DNA of 64,000 nt from Hofstenia miamia (Eukaryota; Xenacoelomorpha; Acoela; Hofsteniidae): positions 505,407 to 569,406 of the forward strand of contig CABFPE010000306.1 of the NCBI GenBank assembly GCA_900660155.1, written 5' to 3'. The notes under the pieces were generated by a model that was given only the letters and a program-made list of their open reading frames with translations, was not told the origin of the DNA and did no database searches. A program made the position numbers and the translations under genes. Shown piece after piece: positions 47,361 to 59,855 of this stretch. Position 1 is the stretch's first letter. Each line of letters opens with the position of its first letter.

Positions 47361-49560
47361 GTCTTCTAAAAATCAAGAAAGAATTATGTAAAAATACATA
47401 TATTGCAAAAAATAATGAGAATGAGATAGCTGGCAACCAAATTTATGCACAAAATCCTTCAAAATATTTCCGTAACTTTTAAATAGTTATCTGAAATAAG
47501 TCCAGGAAGTTTAGTGTCTTTAATTAAAACAAACATAAATAAGGTTATCGTTCAAAATAGAATGAAAGCCATCTATAATTCAGAAAACAAAAAATTCATT
47601 CTAAAAAAAGTAGCACTATGTGATCTTCAAATGCAAAAAGGATAAAACCGAAATTTTAAGTAAATTTCATAAAATAATTACAATAATCTATTGTGAAATT
47701 CTGCTTCTACTTACTAATTAGAAAAGTTAAGACTTAAAATTCGATTCGAACTATTAAAGGATTTTCATTTCTAAAAATAGCATAAGAGGAAATGCGAAAG
47801 GATAGTGTATAAAGCATCGAAAAATCTGTATGAAAATGTGTAAAATTTCGTAATTGACAACTTAAGGCCTCTCTTAACTACACAATTGAATAAGCATGAC
47901 TTAATCGGGTCGATTAAATCGTGTAAATAAGACGCAGCTCCAACTTTTTCAAACAACTACTAAAATTAATGAAGAAAGATACTTCATTCATCTATTAACT
48001 ACCTCTTAGTGCAAGCTTTACATTATTTGAATATCAATGAAACAGGTTAATTTGGTTTAAAATATTACTGCACCTTTACTAATGCCACTAAGCCCCATAC
48101 TAGTATAAAACTTTGTTAAACATTTTCCCTTGGACTACAGCACAAACCAATAATGAATTCCAGAACAATCAATACTTTTAGTAAAACTAACTATTTATGA
48201 AAGTTGATATTTTGATTTTGATAATGAATTATTTAATAGTGCTATAATAATCTAAATTTAAGAATTCGCCGAAGACTCAAATAATTAAATCATTTAGGCT
48301 GTAATTCAGGCAGGGCAATATTAGTAATTTACTTTTGCAAGTTTAAAATTAATTGTAAAAGGTACCTTCAAAGTGATAGAAACTGCAAAAAGCTACTAAA
48401 CCCCATTAAACATTTCAGAAATGCAACCTCTATCAGATATTAATCGAGATTAAATAAAGGTTAAGCTCAAGGTTTTTAATCAAAATGAAAAACAAGTTCG
48501 ATGTTGGAGCCTCAACCAATATGGCTACCCTACATTGAATGTAGTGAATCCCAAAATTTCGATGTCAATATAAAAAAATATTAAATGAGAATGGATTTAT
48601 ATACTACAATACGCATTATTTCAACAAAATTCAAATTAAAATTATGAATGAACTCACAATCTACAATATATCATATATTCCTTAGCTTACCAATTTCATT
48701 AGTGCAGCAAAATCGCCAATTTTTAAGTAAAACAGTTATTGCAAAAATATTTTTGCTACAATAGCAATGTTAAACTATGCGAAAAGTGCTCTCAGTGGCG
48801 ACATGTCAGACATAGCACAATTTTCAAAAGCAAGATAAGTTTTGTGTGTGCATGCGCTAATTTGGAGTTATAAATTTCTGGACGGTATCAGTATTTTGAC
48901 ACAATCCAATATAAAGTATATTCAAAGCTATTTTTGAGAGAGTCTTTGACAACAGATTGAGTGCAGACAATACCAAGCTCAACTGATGATTGAGAAGTGG
49001 CCAGAACCCTGACTACCTACTTGTTTTAAAACGGGTTTTTTTACTATACCTCAGTTAATTTAGTTATTACATTCTTGATCGTACATAAAATGCCACTTCA
49101 GACTCATTTTTCGTAAATGGAAAAATTCATCTGAACACAAATATTTTGTAGTCAATTGGAAAAAAATTGTAGCTTATTTCTAGCATAAGAAAGATCGCCA
49201 AGCTCATGAATGCAGTTATTCTTTCTGAAAACGAAATTTTCTCTAAGAATATTAGCATTCCTTAAATCTAGACAACCATTATTAAGATATCTGTTGGTTG
49301 TTTTTCATGATATTGAATAGCGGGTAATAAAAGAAGCATTTCTGTAGCTTACTTAAAATAAATTTTTTAGGGAAATATGGGTAACGATGAAAAAATACGT
49401 TAATAATATTTTGACTATTTTTGGTATTTGATAGTTTGGTAATATTGAACGTAATGCGGACATGAAAATAATAATAACAGAAAAGATAAGCAACTGATAA
49501 AAATTTCAATAGAATGCTAATGAATATCTTACAAAATTAAGAATCCAAATTTTTCAGCTA
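47361..49560. other. No gene recognised
   Basis: The upstream region of NDC1. Bases 47765-47945 are homologous to 4345-4575, including the CACGATTTAAT palindrome family, so the duplicated unit extends at least this far. The remainder is AT-rich without a coding signal. Confidence 0.5.
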
Positions 49561-49565
49561 CAACT

Positions 49566-50520
49566 CTACATGAATGGTATATGCTGATGACACATGCATA
49601 TTTTCTTCTGACCTCGAAAGTATTCGAAACAGCTGTCAATCTGCCCTTTTATGGTCAACTTCCAATGGGCTTCCTTTTAACACCTCTAAATCTGAAGGTT
49701 TCTTATTGTTTTCCTCCAAAAACAATTCTCCTGATATCTATATAAATGACGTCATTGTTCTCTTCAAACCTTATGTGCGTGATCTTGGTACTCTTCTGGT
49801 CTATACACATTTCTTACAAAGCTAAGAAATTCTCTTCTACCTTTTACTTTCTCAAATCCACTATGCCGAGTTCTTCTAATTCCTCAACCAAATTAACAAT
49901 CTTCAAGTCATATTGTCTTAGCGCATTTTGTTATGGATCGCAGTGTTGGTATCTCAACTCTTCCTTCGCAACTAAAATTGATTGTCTTTTACACTGGGCT
50001 CTTCGATTGTTCTACTCTTCTAATAAACCTTTCATTCATCTCCTTTTAAAAGCCAGATTTTCACCCATCTCGCTGTATCTTAAATTCCTTGACCGGATCT
50101 TTCTCAATAAACTGCTTTATAATTTCGATGTATTTGATTTTCTAAAATTCTCTCCCGCTATCAGCGGCTCACGATCCTCTTCTAAAGTTCGTCTTCTTTT
50201 ACCTCGCATTCACAAGGCTACCTGCACCAATAACTTTTTCTATCGTGTAGTTCAACAAGCTAATTTCATAATTTCTAATCTGGAAATTGGTTTTTTGGTC
50301 GCATGCTAGTCTTTTCAAGGAACGCATCTTTCTGTTTTTTCTGTCTGCTATCTCTGAATTCGTCTTTTTATCTAAATGCAACTCATTTCCTTTCTACATT
50401 GTCCTCTTTGCATCTAATTTTCACAGTTTTTCTCTTGTCATTTTTTTGTTTGTTTGTAAATGTTGTTTTATTTTTGTACACCATTAATTTCGGTTAAATT
50501 CATTATTTTTATTATTATTA
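49566..50520 (+). mobile_element. 5'-truncated LINE with (ATT)n tail
   Basis: It starts within the reverse transcriptase YADDTCIFSSD block. A NGLPFNTSKSEGFLLF segment follows, then, after a frameshift near 49790, the post-RT region (SYCLSAFCYGSQCWYLNS, a LLHWALRLFYSSNKP segment and C-terminal helices). A 3' UTR ends in ATT repeats at 50508-50520. 5' truncation plus a 3' trinucleotide tail is typical of CR1/Jockey-type insertions. It is inactive. Confidence 0.75.
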
Positions 50521-50524
50521 TGCT

Positions 50525-51986
50525 AATAGAATATAAAAACATTAACATTTAAATTGAAAAAGAAAGTTTTCTTTTACTAAATTTGGGTTGTATGCATTTT
50601 CGATACATCGAATTGCGTATATATACAACTGTTACAACTAGGTACTATGAATTTTAAATTTGCCCTTTCCTCGTAAATTCGAATCCAAAATAAAATAGAT
50701 AATACCCTTTCATGTACTTCAACCATAATAATGCATTTAATTTTACTGTGACGAGCCCTTGTACTTTTCATGATCTCTGACTTTGTACAGGGTGTTTTTC
50801 AATGAGATTTGGGCGAAATATCTGCGAAAAAAGCAATATCTGCTGTTAACTGATAACTCTGGGTTTTAGAAATCATGATTATCTGAATCTTACTTATAGG
50901 GATACCTTGAATGAAATTAAAAAAATCGGAAATTTCATCATTTTTATAATAAACATGTATTAATATTTTTTAACAAGTAAAAGTTTGAAATTCAATTTAA
51001 AGACATGTAAAATGTGGCCAGTAAATTCAAAAATCAGTTTTCTTCTAAAAAGTGGTATTCAATGCGCAATCTGGAGTAACGATTCTGTTTGCAGCTTCTT
51101 TTAATTATTTTTCAAAGTTTCTTATGCTAAATGTACACTATGGGCAAAATAGAAAATATACAGATAATTACTTTCAATAACGAATGTTCTTAATCTCGTT
51201 AAAAAAAATTCCGCAAGTCACTATGAGCCGCTCTTTAAAATATCACTAATTCGAACAAAGCCCTCTGTTTCGTTTTTTTTCAGTTATCCTTATCTCAATA
51301 TGCAAGCTTTTTCAGAAAAATACTGAATCGCTAATCAGCTTTTTGAAAAACCTATTATTGGAATAATCTATTATTACCCTAAGCTCTTCAAAATTGTAAA
51401 CATCTTCGTTTAGCCAAGAGACTTTCACCCATATAATGAAACGGTTGAGTACTTACGAATATTTTTGTCTAAAATGGCATTGATGCCGTTATATGAAGTG
51501 AACAGGGTTAAAACGATTTTTAGAAAAGAACAGAAACGCTTAAAACATTATTTTCCGGAAAATTTAAAAACCCAATTACTTGAAATGTTATGAAGATTTA
51601 ACGTTGCTAGATTATTGACTAATATTAAGATTATATAAAACAATATAGTGAATAAAAGTGCTTAACAACTTTTCTAATGATTTTGAAAGAAAGCTTCACG
51701 GGATTTGATTAATTTTTGCAAGATTACAAAATTTCTCTTTTAAACTAGTATGGGGATTGTACAGAGCGGACGGACTCAATAACTACCGAAAATTGTACAT
51801 TGCGGACAGAATTGATTAAGGTATTTGATAAAACAAAAAATTCATCACGCATAGAAGGCTTGAACATTGAACATTTGTAAAACATTTTGGTCAATTTTTA
51901 CAACTCAATATCTTTCTTATTGAATCGATAATACAAAATGAACGAATATCTATATTTCAAATGCAATGCGAAAGTGCAGAATAGTG
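50525..51986. other. No gene recognised
   Basis: At 50788 TACAGGGTGTTTTTCAATGA resembles a Tc1/mariner-type terminus, but I found no matching inverted end. The rest is unremarkable AT-rich sequence. Confidence 0.4.
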
Positions 51987-51987
51987 T

Positions 51988-52024
<37 letters not shown>
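51987..52024. repeat. (TAG)n microsatellite, tail of a minus-strand LINE
   Basis: About 12 TAG units directly beyond the 3' end of the minus-strand LINE. On that strand the end reads CCAATAAAGTCTTTT followed by ACT repeats, a typical LINE terminal repeat and possible polyadenylation signal. Confidence 0.9.
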
Positions 52025-52025
<1 letters not shown>

Positions 52026-53620
52026 AAAGACTTTATTGGCCCATGGTGAGGCATCACGTGAAAATAATTAGGATCGACAAGTAATACATTTACATTTTAC
52101 AAAATATGTACAGGAGATATTCTGATCAATAGTTTTAAGATGTAGAAAAAGAGCATAGGGCAATTGAAATGACAGGTCAGGCATTTGTTCCAGAATGGCA
52201 TTTACTTTTACAGCAGAACGGTAAAAATAAGAGTCACGAGTCTTGAATGTGCATGTTTTGTTCAGTTTAAAAAGTTCCTTGCTCGCAAGTCTGGAGCCAC
52301 TTCTCATTTCAGATAGCACAACATAGTTGGCTACCTCAAGGTCGAATTTACGGTTGATAAGTTTGTGTAAAAGAAGAATGTCGGAATAAATCAGGTGGTA
52401 ACAAATACGCAGGGTCTTTAACTGAACGAGTTGATTCTGATGTAAACTGGTACCGCAAACCCATTTAAAAACTTTCATTTGGAATTTTTCGAGTTTCTTC
52501 AATCAAGTAATATCGGGACACCAAATAAATGAGTCGTACAAAAGAATTGGCTTGACACAGGCACTATACATTTCTAGTTTCGTCCGCAATGGGGGAAGAA
52601 AAAGGAATACATCGTTTGACTCTATGGAAACTGCGAACAGCGGCCTTGAGTTTAACTTCGACGTGGTATCGTCATGATAGTGAAGCATCGATATAAACAC
52701 CGAGATCTTTGACGACGTTACTGCGCCGAATTACCTAACCGCAGAGCGTGAGGTAGGTTTCAGCTGCAGCGCTATTAGACAGTAACTCGGTTTTCCCACA
52801 ATGAAAAGTTAGCCGATTTCTAAGAGTCCATGTATGGACGGAACCGATGTCACGCTGTAACTCAGATAACGAATTGTGATACAATTTGAGATCATCGGCA
52901 AACAGCTTGCAATTTGAATACCTAACTGCGTCAGGGATGTCGTTTATAAATCGGAGAAACAGCAGGGGCCCGAGGACACTGCCCTGGGGGACACCACTCA
53001 GCACATTACCAGGGTTAGAAAAAATATTCTTTATTTTAACACATTGGAAGCGATTGGATAAGTAGGAAGAGAGCAGGGAAAGGATGTCATCAGTAGCCGT
53101 TTATGAGATACTCAATCAAAGGCTTTTCGGATGTCGAAATAAACGGCGTGGAAATCAGAGTTGGAATCATTTGAGCGATAAAGTGTGTCCACGAAGGTAA
53201 GAAGCTAAGTGTGGGTTCCCCGGCGGGGTCGAAAACCATGCTGAGAGTCGGAAGAGAATTTTCTCAAAAATAGAAATTTTTGGTAAAATACTGATGGGTC
53301 TGTAGTTTCGTACATCAGAGTTATCGCCTGATTTATGTATCGGTGTGACATAAGCAGTTTTCCACACATCAGGCCAGGTGCGCGATTGGATTATATGCGA
53401 AGAGAGTATATGTACCAGAGGAGCAAGAATGCCAGATAAATTTCTAAAAATGAAGGGAGGAATGCCATCAGCACAGATTGCAGTGGTATCAGGGACACCA
53501 CGCAGCACGCGTACGAAATAAACACTGCTAGAGGGTAAAAGTCGATGAGAAATACAACACAAAAAGTTTAAAAAATTGTCGATATAGATGGATAGCTTAG
53601 CATTACTAACAAAATTAGTA
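52025..53620 (-). mobile_element. 5'-truncated LINE, minus strand
   Basis: In order on the minus strand: DGIPPFIFRNL and YVTPIHKSGD with NYRPISILP (53200-53480), AVYFDIRKAFD (near 53130), GVPQGSVLGPLLF and LFADDLKLYH (52860-52995), then the post-RT region (YSACVKPILLYDSFIWCPD, KKLEKFQMKVFKWVCG) to the 3' end and the TAG tail. The first catalytic Asp box (FDIRKAFD) and the FADD box are visible. Stops and shifts occur near 52500, 52735 and 53100. The domain pattern fits the Jockey/CR1/I group. This is the best preserved LINE in the window, but it is inactive. Confidence 0.85.
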
Positions 53621-53679
53621 AGACGTGGTGAATATTTAAGAAAGATAACCTCTATAATAGTATGAGTTTATAAAAAAAA

Positions 53680-54370
53680 TAGAGATATTTGACTTCAATC
53701 TGTATATTTATGTTCATCACCTTGTGTTTAGTGATCTCTTTTCGACCCACAGTTGTGTACCTCAAGGCTTTTTATCTTTTATATATCCGATCTTCCGCTA
53801 CTAATTGTTTTTTAGAAAAATACGCAGATGACATCACATCAATTGTCAGAATCAAAAATGGTTCCTTGTTCATTCAGATTGAATACGAGGAAATACTATC
53901 AAATGATAATCGCCAACCGTCTAATCCATGATCTTTGTTTGCCGGATAACATTCAGATAGTTAATAGTTTCCTTGGAGTTGACATCGACCCTAATCTTAA
54001 CTGGAATGGTTACATCAACAGAATCTGCAAAAAGACAGCATCCAGACTCATCATTTTAAGGCAGTTAGTTCATGCTTACTCTGAAGAAAACCTTAATTCC
54101 CTCAAATTTAGTTCAATTTAATTACCTTTTTATTATTGATCCCCAGCTCTTACTAACAGGAGGAAGAAGAACAAGGTACAATACATGTTGAACAAAGCAC
54201 AAAGAATCTTCACAAAAAACAGAGAAAATACATCGCCTTTTAATTATAAAATTAGATTGATAGTATAATGAAGGTTTTAAGTTCGTGTTTAAATGTTTAA
54301 TTTTAAATTCCATAATGTCCAAACAATGCTGCAATTTGCAGCGGTTGCAAATTATAAAAGTTCAAATTTA
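53680..54370 (+). mobile_element. Degenerate LINE reverse transcriptase fragment
   Basis: The plus strand shows a VPQGF-like piece near 53755, KYADDIT at ~53820 and FLGVDIDPNLNWNGYINRIC at 53970-54030, the usual order after the RT active site, then a short post-RT remnant to about 54240. It lies head to head with the minus-strand LINE ending at ~53620 and belongs to a different, more decayed family. Confidence 0.65.
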
Positions 54371-55228
54371 TTTAAAAAATCTCAAGTAAGATGGACTTGA
54401 TTTAAATTAAAAATGTATATTTGCATGAATATCAGTGCTTAATCTATACTACGCGTTATTGAGTGCTACGAATTTTGTTAATTACTCAAAGTTATCATTC
54501 TATTTCTATTACTTTTTACGCATGTTATTGCATTTCTAATCCCTTTTTACCCTATATTAATGTTTATTTTGTCCGCGTGCCGCTTATTCTATACCTTCGC
54601 ATCGAAAATAATCAGATTAAGTTCAAACCCATGCAACTCAAAATGATTATTGTATAACACAAATTTTTAACATGCTTACGAAGAATAAAAGACACTAATT
54701 TATATCCCCACCCATTTTGGAGATTTGACTAATGCATTCAACAATAAAATTAACTTTACTAACCTTACATAAAATCAATATTGTGATAACTTTATAATTT
54801 AGCCCAACAAAATTATTTAAAATGTATTTTACAACTTTGGGAACAATTTTTGTGGTCAGCCTTTGATTCTTCTACTAATAATTATTGTTAACACTCATAT
54901 TATTTTTAACACATACAAAGCATGTACATCTATCAAATTTGAAACAGTGATGCTATGTTGTGTTTGAAAAATTTCAAACAGGCTATACATGCTCTCAACT
55001 AACATGCCAAACAATGTGACGACAATAGGAGACCTTCACTAAAATTTAAATTTAAATGTTTTTATTTTTAGCTAAAGTTGTTTAATTAAATTTAACTTCT
55101 TTAAAAATAAAGCAACTATTAAAAAATATTTGCTAAATTTTGCAGAAATTTATTGTCTCTTTCTTGGGAGGTAATGTCACTGTCTTTTCACTTTCCAGAA
55201 ATTCATCTTGAAAAGTAATAGTTTTATG
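54371..55228. other. No gene recognised
   Basis: AT-rich sequence without recognisable coding or repeat structure. Confidence 0.5.
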
Positions 55229-55570
55229 CAGGGTTTTTGAGTCGAGTTCGAGTTACCTGGACTGAGTTTGAGTTTTTACGTTTTCAGTATTTTTTTAAAG
55301 AAATTCCGAGTTCAATCAAATTTTGTTCTAATTCTGAGTTTTTTATGATAAAAACATTCATTTTACAATAATTCTAAGCTCAAAAAAATGTTTTTGTGAT
55401 TGGTAAAGAAATTGATATTTACCAAAATTTAATTTTTGTGGTATTTTCAAGTGGATTTTTGAATGAGTTTGAGTTTGACTTTGATGATTTCTCTTCCAAG
55501 TTTTTCTGATCAAGTTTTGTGAGCCTATTTGAGTTTGAGTTATTACCATTCTGAGTACTTGACAACACTG
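55229..55570. mobile_element. hAT-type MITE, 'GAGTTTGAGTT' family
   Basis: A 342-bp element starting CAGGGTTTTTGAGTCGAGTT and ending GAGTACTTGACAACACTG, with imperfect inverted ends and subterminal GAGTTTGAGTT repeats. The flanks are GTTTTATG (55221-55228) and GTTTTATC (55571-55578), an 8-bp target duplication with one mismatch. Any open frame inside is a by-product of the repeats. Confidence 0.75.
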
Positions 55571-55594
55571 GTTTTATCATTCTAATCACACTTA

Positions 55595-56110
55595 CAACTA
55601 CATTTTCCAAGCATGTATGGCAGTGTTCAATCAATAGCAGATTTTTTCCTAAATTTACCAAATATGCATCAATTAAAATAACTTTCCATTGATGAATTCA
55701 TTTACATTTCTCCTCATTTCTTACCTTTTATTACTGCTTATTTTGTTACCATATTGCTACAACTTTCCCAGGCCATAACTCATTTAAGAAGCCTTACTTT
55801 GTAAATAAATATTTCAACTTATAAATTGCCTAAAAGAAGTTTTTACCTAATTCTATAATTAAGAATGGTGAGTAATCATTCTTTGCACAGTTGCAAAAGC
55901 AGTTCCAAAAAAGATTCTCATTTTACACACATTTAAATGTAAAAAAGCTTTTATGTAATAAATGATAAGGTATGCATTGATTTAATTTACTCAAATTTCT
56001 CCACTTAGTATACAATGCCTCATTAACTGATAAAGATATACTTTCAAAATTTTGCACATAAATGCTGATGGCCTATTTCTATTAATATGCAAAATTTCAA
56101 AAATACAAAT
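55595..56110. repeat. Dispersed direct repeat, left copy
   Basis: About 515 bp homologous to 59340-59855 in the same orientation, with scattered substitutions and small indels (for example CATTTTCCAAGCATG here and CATTTTCAAAGCATG there). Neither copy shows clear terminal motifs or target duplications. It is either an old repeat family or a local duplication. Confidence 0.8.
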
Positions 56111-56331
56111 TAAGAAATCCACAAACCTAAGTCCACAATTAAGTAAACTAATTGAAAAGTACTGTGTTTCATATCACACTTGCTTATTAGAGAGAGGCTA
56201 AGCTTAGCAACATTGCAAACATTCTAAATTTAGGATGTATTTTATTTGTAGCTTGTTATTATTATTAGCTAAATGCCCATAACAACTAGTTACACAACAT
56301 TGCACAACATAATGATATACTATTAATGCTA

Positions 56332-57339
56332 TACCCAGATAACAATTTTGGTTGTTTTTACGTTGTTTATGGTTGTTTCATACTTTTGGTTGTTGCAGCA
56401 ACCATAAACATTGTAATAACAACCATTAATACTAATTTGAGCAACTAAAAATGTGATAATTTAAGATTCAAGCAGATGCTTGCAAATAGAACTCACTTCA
56501 TCATTTTGATTACTAGATCATTTTTATATAAAGAATGGAATTGCAAAAAGCTCTTTTTGAAATATTAAATTTGTGAAAAATAATAATATACTTGGTAAGT
56601 GAATTTACAAAATAATTTATTCATGAACATTTGGACACCTTCAAATTATTGTAGAATCACTGGGGTGTGATTCTAGTGAACACAAAGAGAATACAGTTCA
56701 AACTATTTCTATTTACAAAAGGCATTGCTCTATATATACAAGTTATTTACAATATTTACAAATACCAGTCACTAACAAGAAAAGCGCGAGGTCTGGCTGA
56801 TAAATAGCAACAACTACCAGCGATGTTACATTATCTGTCAGATAAAAAAGTTACATTTGAGCAGAAAAGATTCTTTACAATTTAAAAAAGTATTATTTCA
56901 AAATTATACTTAACTTTAAAAGTTTAAATTTTACTAAATTTGACAGATTTTTATGCTTATTGTTATCATTTAAAATCAAGACATTCATTCAAAATTTCAG
57001 TGATTGTTGTATTTAATGTATTTATTGTATTACTGTTCTGCCCTTTGTTGGGCTTGTGTTAGTTAAAACAGTAATGTTTGAACTGATTATCAATATAAAT
57101 TTGATGTATTGCATATAAAAGTAATGCTAGAACAATCATGAGCAACATAAAATAATGTTGTTATGACCTCAAAATAGTGCTTTTTTATTCAGAAAAAACA
57201 ACCAAAAAGCAACCTAATGTGACATTGTTGGAACAACATTGTTTAGACCAGTCAAAAGGGTACCATTTCAACATTAAAACAACCATAAAAACTCAACTAA
57301 AAAACAACGTTGTTTAGACCAAAATTTGTTATATGGGTA
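56332..57339. mobile_element. TA-flanked MITE of ~1 kb
   Basis: The ends are TACCCAGATAACAATTTTGG on the left and CCAAAATTTGTTATATGGGTA on the right, an imperfect inverted repeat of ~20 bp flanked by TA. GGTTGTT/AACAACC motifs are repeated many times near both ends. The TA target and CCC termini suggest a Tc1/mariner-type nonautonomous element. A solo LTR (56650-56830) is inserted in it. Confidence 0.7.
56650..56830 (-). mobile_element. Solo LTR fossil, family 1
   Basis: A 181-bp segment that on the minus strand starts TGTAACATCGCTGGTAGTTG and ends GTGATTCTACA, the same ends as the LTR at 58590-58871. It is flanked by a 4-bp target duplication TTAT. TG...CA ends and a 4-bp duplication suit a Ty3/Gypsy-type element. 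No internal sequence remains. Confidence 0.7.
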
Positions 57340-57340
57340 G

Positions 57341-58459
57341 TAGGTGATCAAAAAGTCCCTAATGTTTGCAAACAAATCTCATATCAAATTTCATAATTCA
57401 AAATTTATTTTAATGTATTTCAGATTTATCTGTGAACATTAAAGTTAGTCTAATTTTTAAATTGAAAATTTTGACTTGTGTGTTATTTCATTGTTTCATT
57501 TGGTCCCATTGGTGTGCAGATATTTCACTCAAAAATGTTTCAATCAATTGTATTTCCATTTGAAGAATAATATTTGTAATATTCATGCATTCAGATTGTT
57601 CACACATATGAAATGAGCAATCAATGTTTCAAATGTTAATATTGTTAGACCAATCTTACATCAAAGTTGTCTGAGAAAACACATTTTTTAAAAAAGTAAG
57701 GTCTGTAAATTTTGTTGAAACTGATGCCAATCTGCACAGTGATTTCAGCACATCCTTGCACACATTTTATTGCTTCTGTTGAAGCAATTATAGCAATTGA
57801 AAATCCATTATTGTTGAATGTTGCCTTGTCAGAAAACATTATTTGATTCAGAAACTCTTCACCTTCAGCCATCAAAAAAGCAGATCATTACACATTTGAA
57901 CTCAGCTGGCACAATCTTCTTCTGATAATCCTTGAGGAACTTGCAACTTGTATAGAAATTTTTTCAGTCCAACATTTAGTAGATGTTGTACACTTCCATA
58001 AGAAAGATCTCTTTCATTGCACACCTTTTAGATAGAGGTGTTGCTGTTTTCTCCATGCTACTCTTTGTTAGATGGTCACCCACTTCTTTTCCTGTCCAAC
58101 ACAGAGCCAGTTTCCTTGAACTGAATGAAGGTATCTCAGATTGTCATTCTACTTCCCACCTCATACCCATCACTTGCAAAGTGTCTTCTTTCAAAAGTCA
58201 CAAATGGCAGTTGAGCCATTAATAAAACAATCTGAATTCTTTTGTCAATGCTGAACATTCTCAATGCTGGCACATAGTGAAGGAACCAGAGAATTTAAAA
58301 TTAAACTATCTTTAAAGCTAACAAATGGATCTGAAACACATTAAAAGATATTTTGAAATGTGAATTTTGATATGAGATGTGCTTGGAAATACTCAATCAG
58401 TTATTAAAATGAATAGAAACCTTTAAAACCTGGACGAGACTTTTTAATCACCCTGCATA
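57341..58459 (-). mobile_element. Mariner-like DNA transposon, decayed
   Basis: The termini are TAGGTGATCAAAAAGTCCC on the left and GACTTTTTAATCACCCTGCATA on the right, an inverted repeat with TA at each side. The minus strand reads, in broken frames, transposase pieces in the proper order: TGSVLDRKRSG (58075-58110), a GSVQHLL segment with YKLQVPQGLSEED (57900-58010), and FLNQIMFSDKATFNNNGF (first catalytic Asp, 57790-57850). The C-terminal catalytic part is poorly kept. It begins right at the right end of the preceding MITE. Confidence 0.75.
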
Positions 58460-58479
58460 ATAAAATACTATATAGCAAA

Positions 58480-58480
<1 letters not shown>

Positions 58481-58515
<35 letters not shown>
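58481..58515. repeat. (TA)n microsatellite
   Basis: A TA array 22 bases past the right end of the mariner-like element. Confidence 0.95.
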
Positions 58516-58517
<2 letters not shown>

Positions 58518-58589
58518 CATGTGACTTCATATAAATTTGCTATTGTACAAATGACACATATATTCACAAAGTGTAAAACTGGCTAATAT

Positions 58590-58871
58590 TGTAACATCAG
58601 TCAGTAGTTGTTGATATTTATTGGCCAGCTCATGTGCTTCTCATGTTTACTAGTGACTATTTGTTTTCATGCTTGTACATATTGAAATACACATTGTATA
58701 TAAACCACACCAAGCATCTGTAGAGAGAGAAATAAGTTCAGGTTAATTGTGTTCTCTTGTTACTTAGTTGGAATCACTGTTGCTCTATTTAATGTTCACC
58801 TTAGCAACATTTTGCTTTGACATTATGTCCTCTGGCATAGTTCTCTCTAGATTCAACACAGTGATTCTACA
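58590..58871 (+). mobile_element. Solo LTR fossil, family 1
   Basis: A 282-bp segment starting TGTAACATCAGTCAGTAGTTG and ending GTGATTCTACA, flanked by a 4-bp duplication ATAT. It contains a TATATAAAC promoter-like box (58697 onward) and GAAATAAG downstream, as in LTRs. It is the same family as 56650-56830, in opposite orientation. No internal region is present. Confidence 0.7.
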
Positions 58872-59339
58872 ATATTGGTAAAAAATTATTTTGATTAAAA
58901 TTAATTTCAATGCAGTTAAAATAAACATACAAACTGTTTTTATTAAAAAATCTACAAAATATGAAGAAATGAGTAAACTAAAAATCTTTCAGTTGTACTC
59001 TGGGATTTTGGAAAATCAATCACTTGTACACCTCAACTCCAAATTCCCCTAGTATAAGTTGGTCTCATGGTGACTAACCTCTCTTATTGTTGCCTGGCAG
59101 TCATTAAAATGTTAGTTCTATAAAATATTTATAAAGTGTATATCTTTTTTGCCACATATGAGGTTTTCAATAAATGTATGGAATAAATGTACATTATGCT
59201 TAAAAAATTGCAAAAGCATGGCAGAGTGCAGCTATTACCACCAAAGTTATGTAAACTAGTTTTAATGCAAATATATTAAATTTATCATACCATTAGTATT
59301 ATAAGGGTCTGATGAAATGTTGTCAGACATCTCCTTTAG

Positions 59340-59855
59340 AGCTACATTTTCAAAGCATGAATGGCAGTTTTCAATAGAAAATTTTTTCCTAAATTTGCCT
59401 AATATGCATAAATTAAAATAAATTTTTATTTGATGAATTCATTTATATTTCTCCTCATTTCTTAACTTATATTACTGTTTATTTTGTGTCTGTGTTGCTA
59501 TTCTACAACTTTCCCAGGCCATAACTCATTTAAGAAGCCTTACTTTGTAAATAAATATTTCAACTTATAAATTGCCTAAAACAAGTTTTTTCCTAATTCA
59601 ATAATTAAGAATAGTGAGTAATCAATGTTTGCGCAGTTGCAAAAGCAGTTCCAAAAAAGATTCTTATTTTACTCACATTTAAATATAAAAAAGTTTTTAT
59701 GTAATAAATGATAAGGAATGCATATATTCAATTTACTCAAATTTCTCCACTTAGTATACAATACATTAACTGATAAAGATATACTCTTAAAATTTTGCAC
59801 ATAAATGTTGATGGCCTATTTCTATTAATATGCAAAATTTAAAAAATATTGGTTT
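59340..59855. repeat. Dispersed direct repeat, right copy
   Basis: The partner of 55595-56110. The 3.2 kb between the two copies holds the MITE, the mariner element and two solo LTRs. Confidence 0.8.

Noticed and set aside
50788-50810. TACAGGGTGTTTTTC as a Tc1/mariner terminus
   Set aside because: No inverse partner was found within several kb, and no transposase pieces occur beside it.
51987-52024. Direct repeat array as a CRISPR-like or satellite structure
   Set aside because: It is a plain TAG microsatellite and the terminal tail of the adjacent LINE.
55358-55661. Minus-strand frames rich in Ser, Gln and Asn
   Set aside because: They are created by the GAGTTTGAGTT repeats of a hAT MITE.
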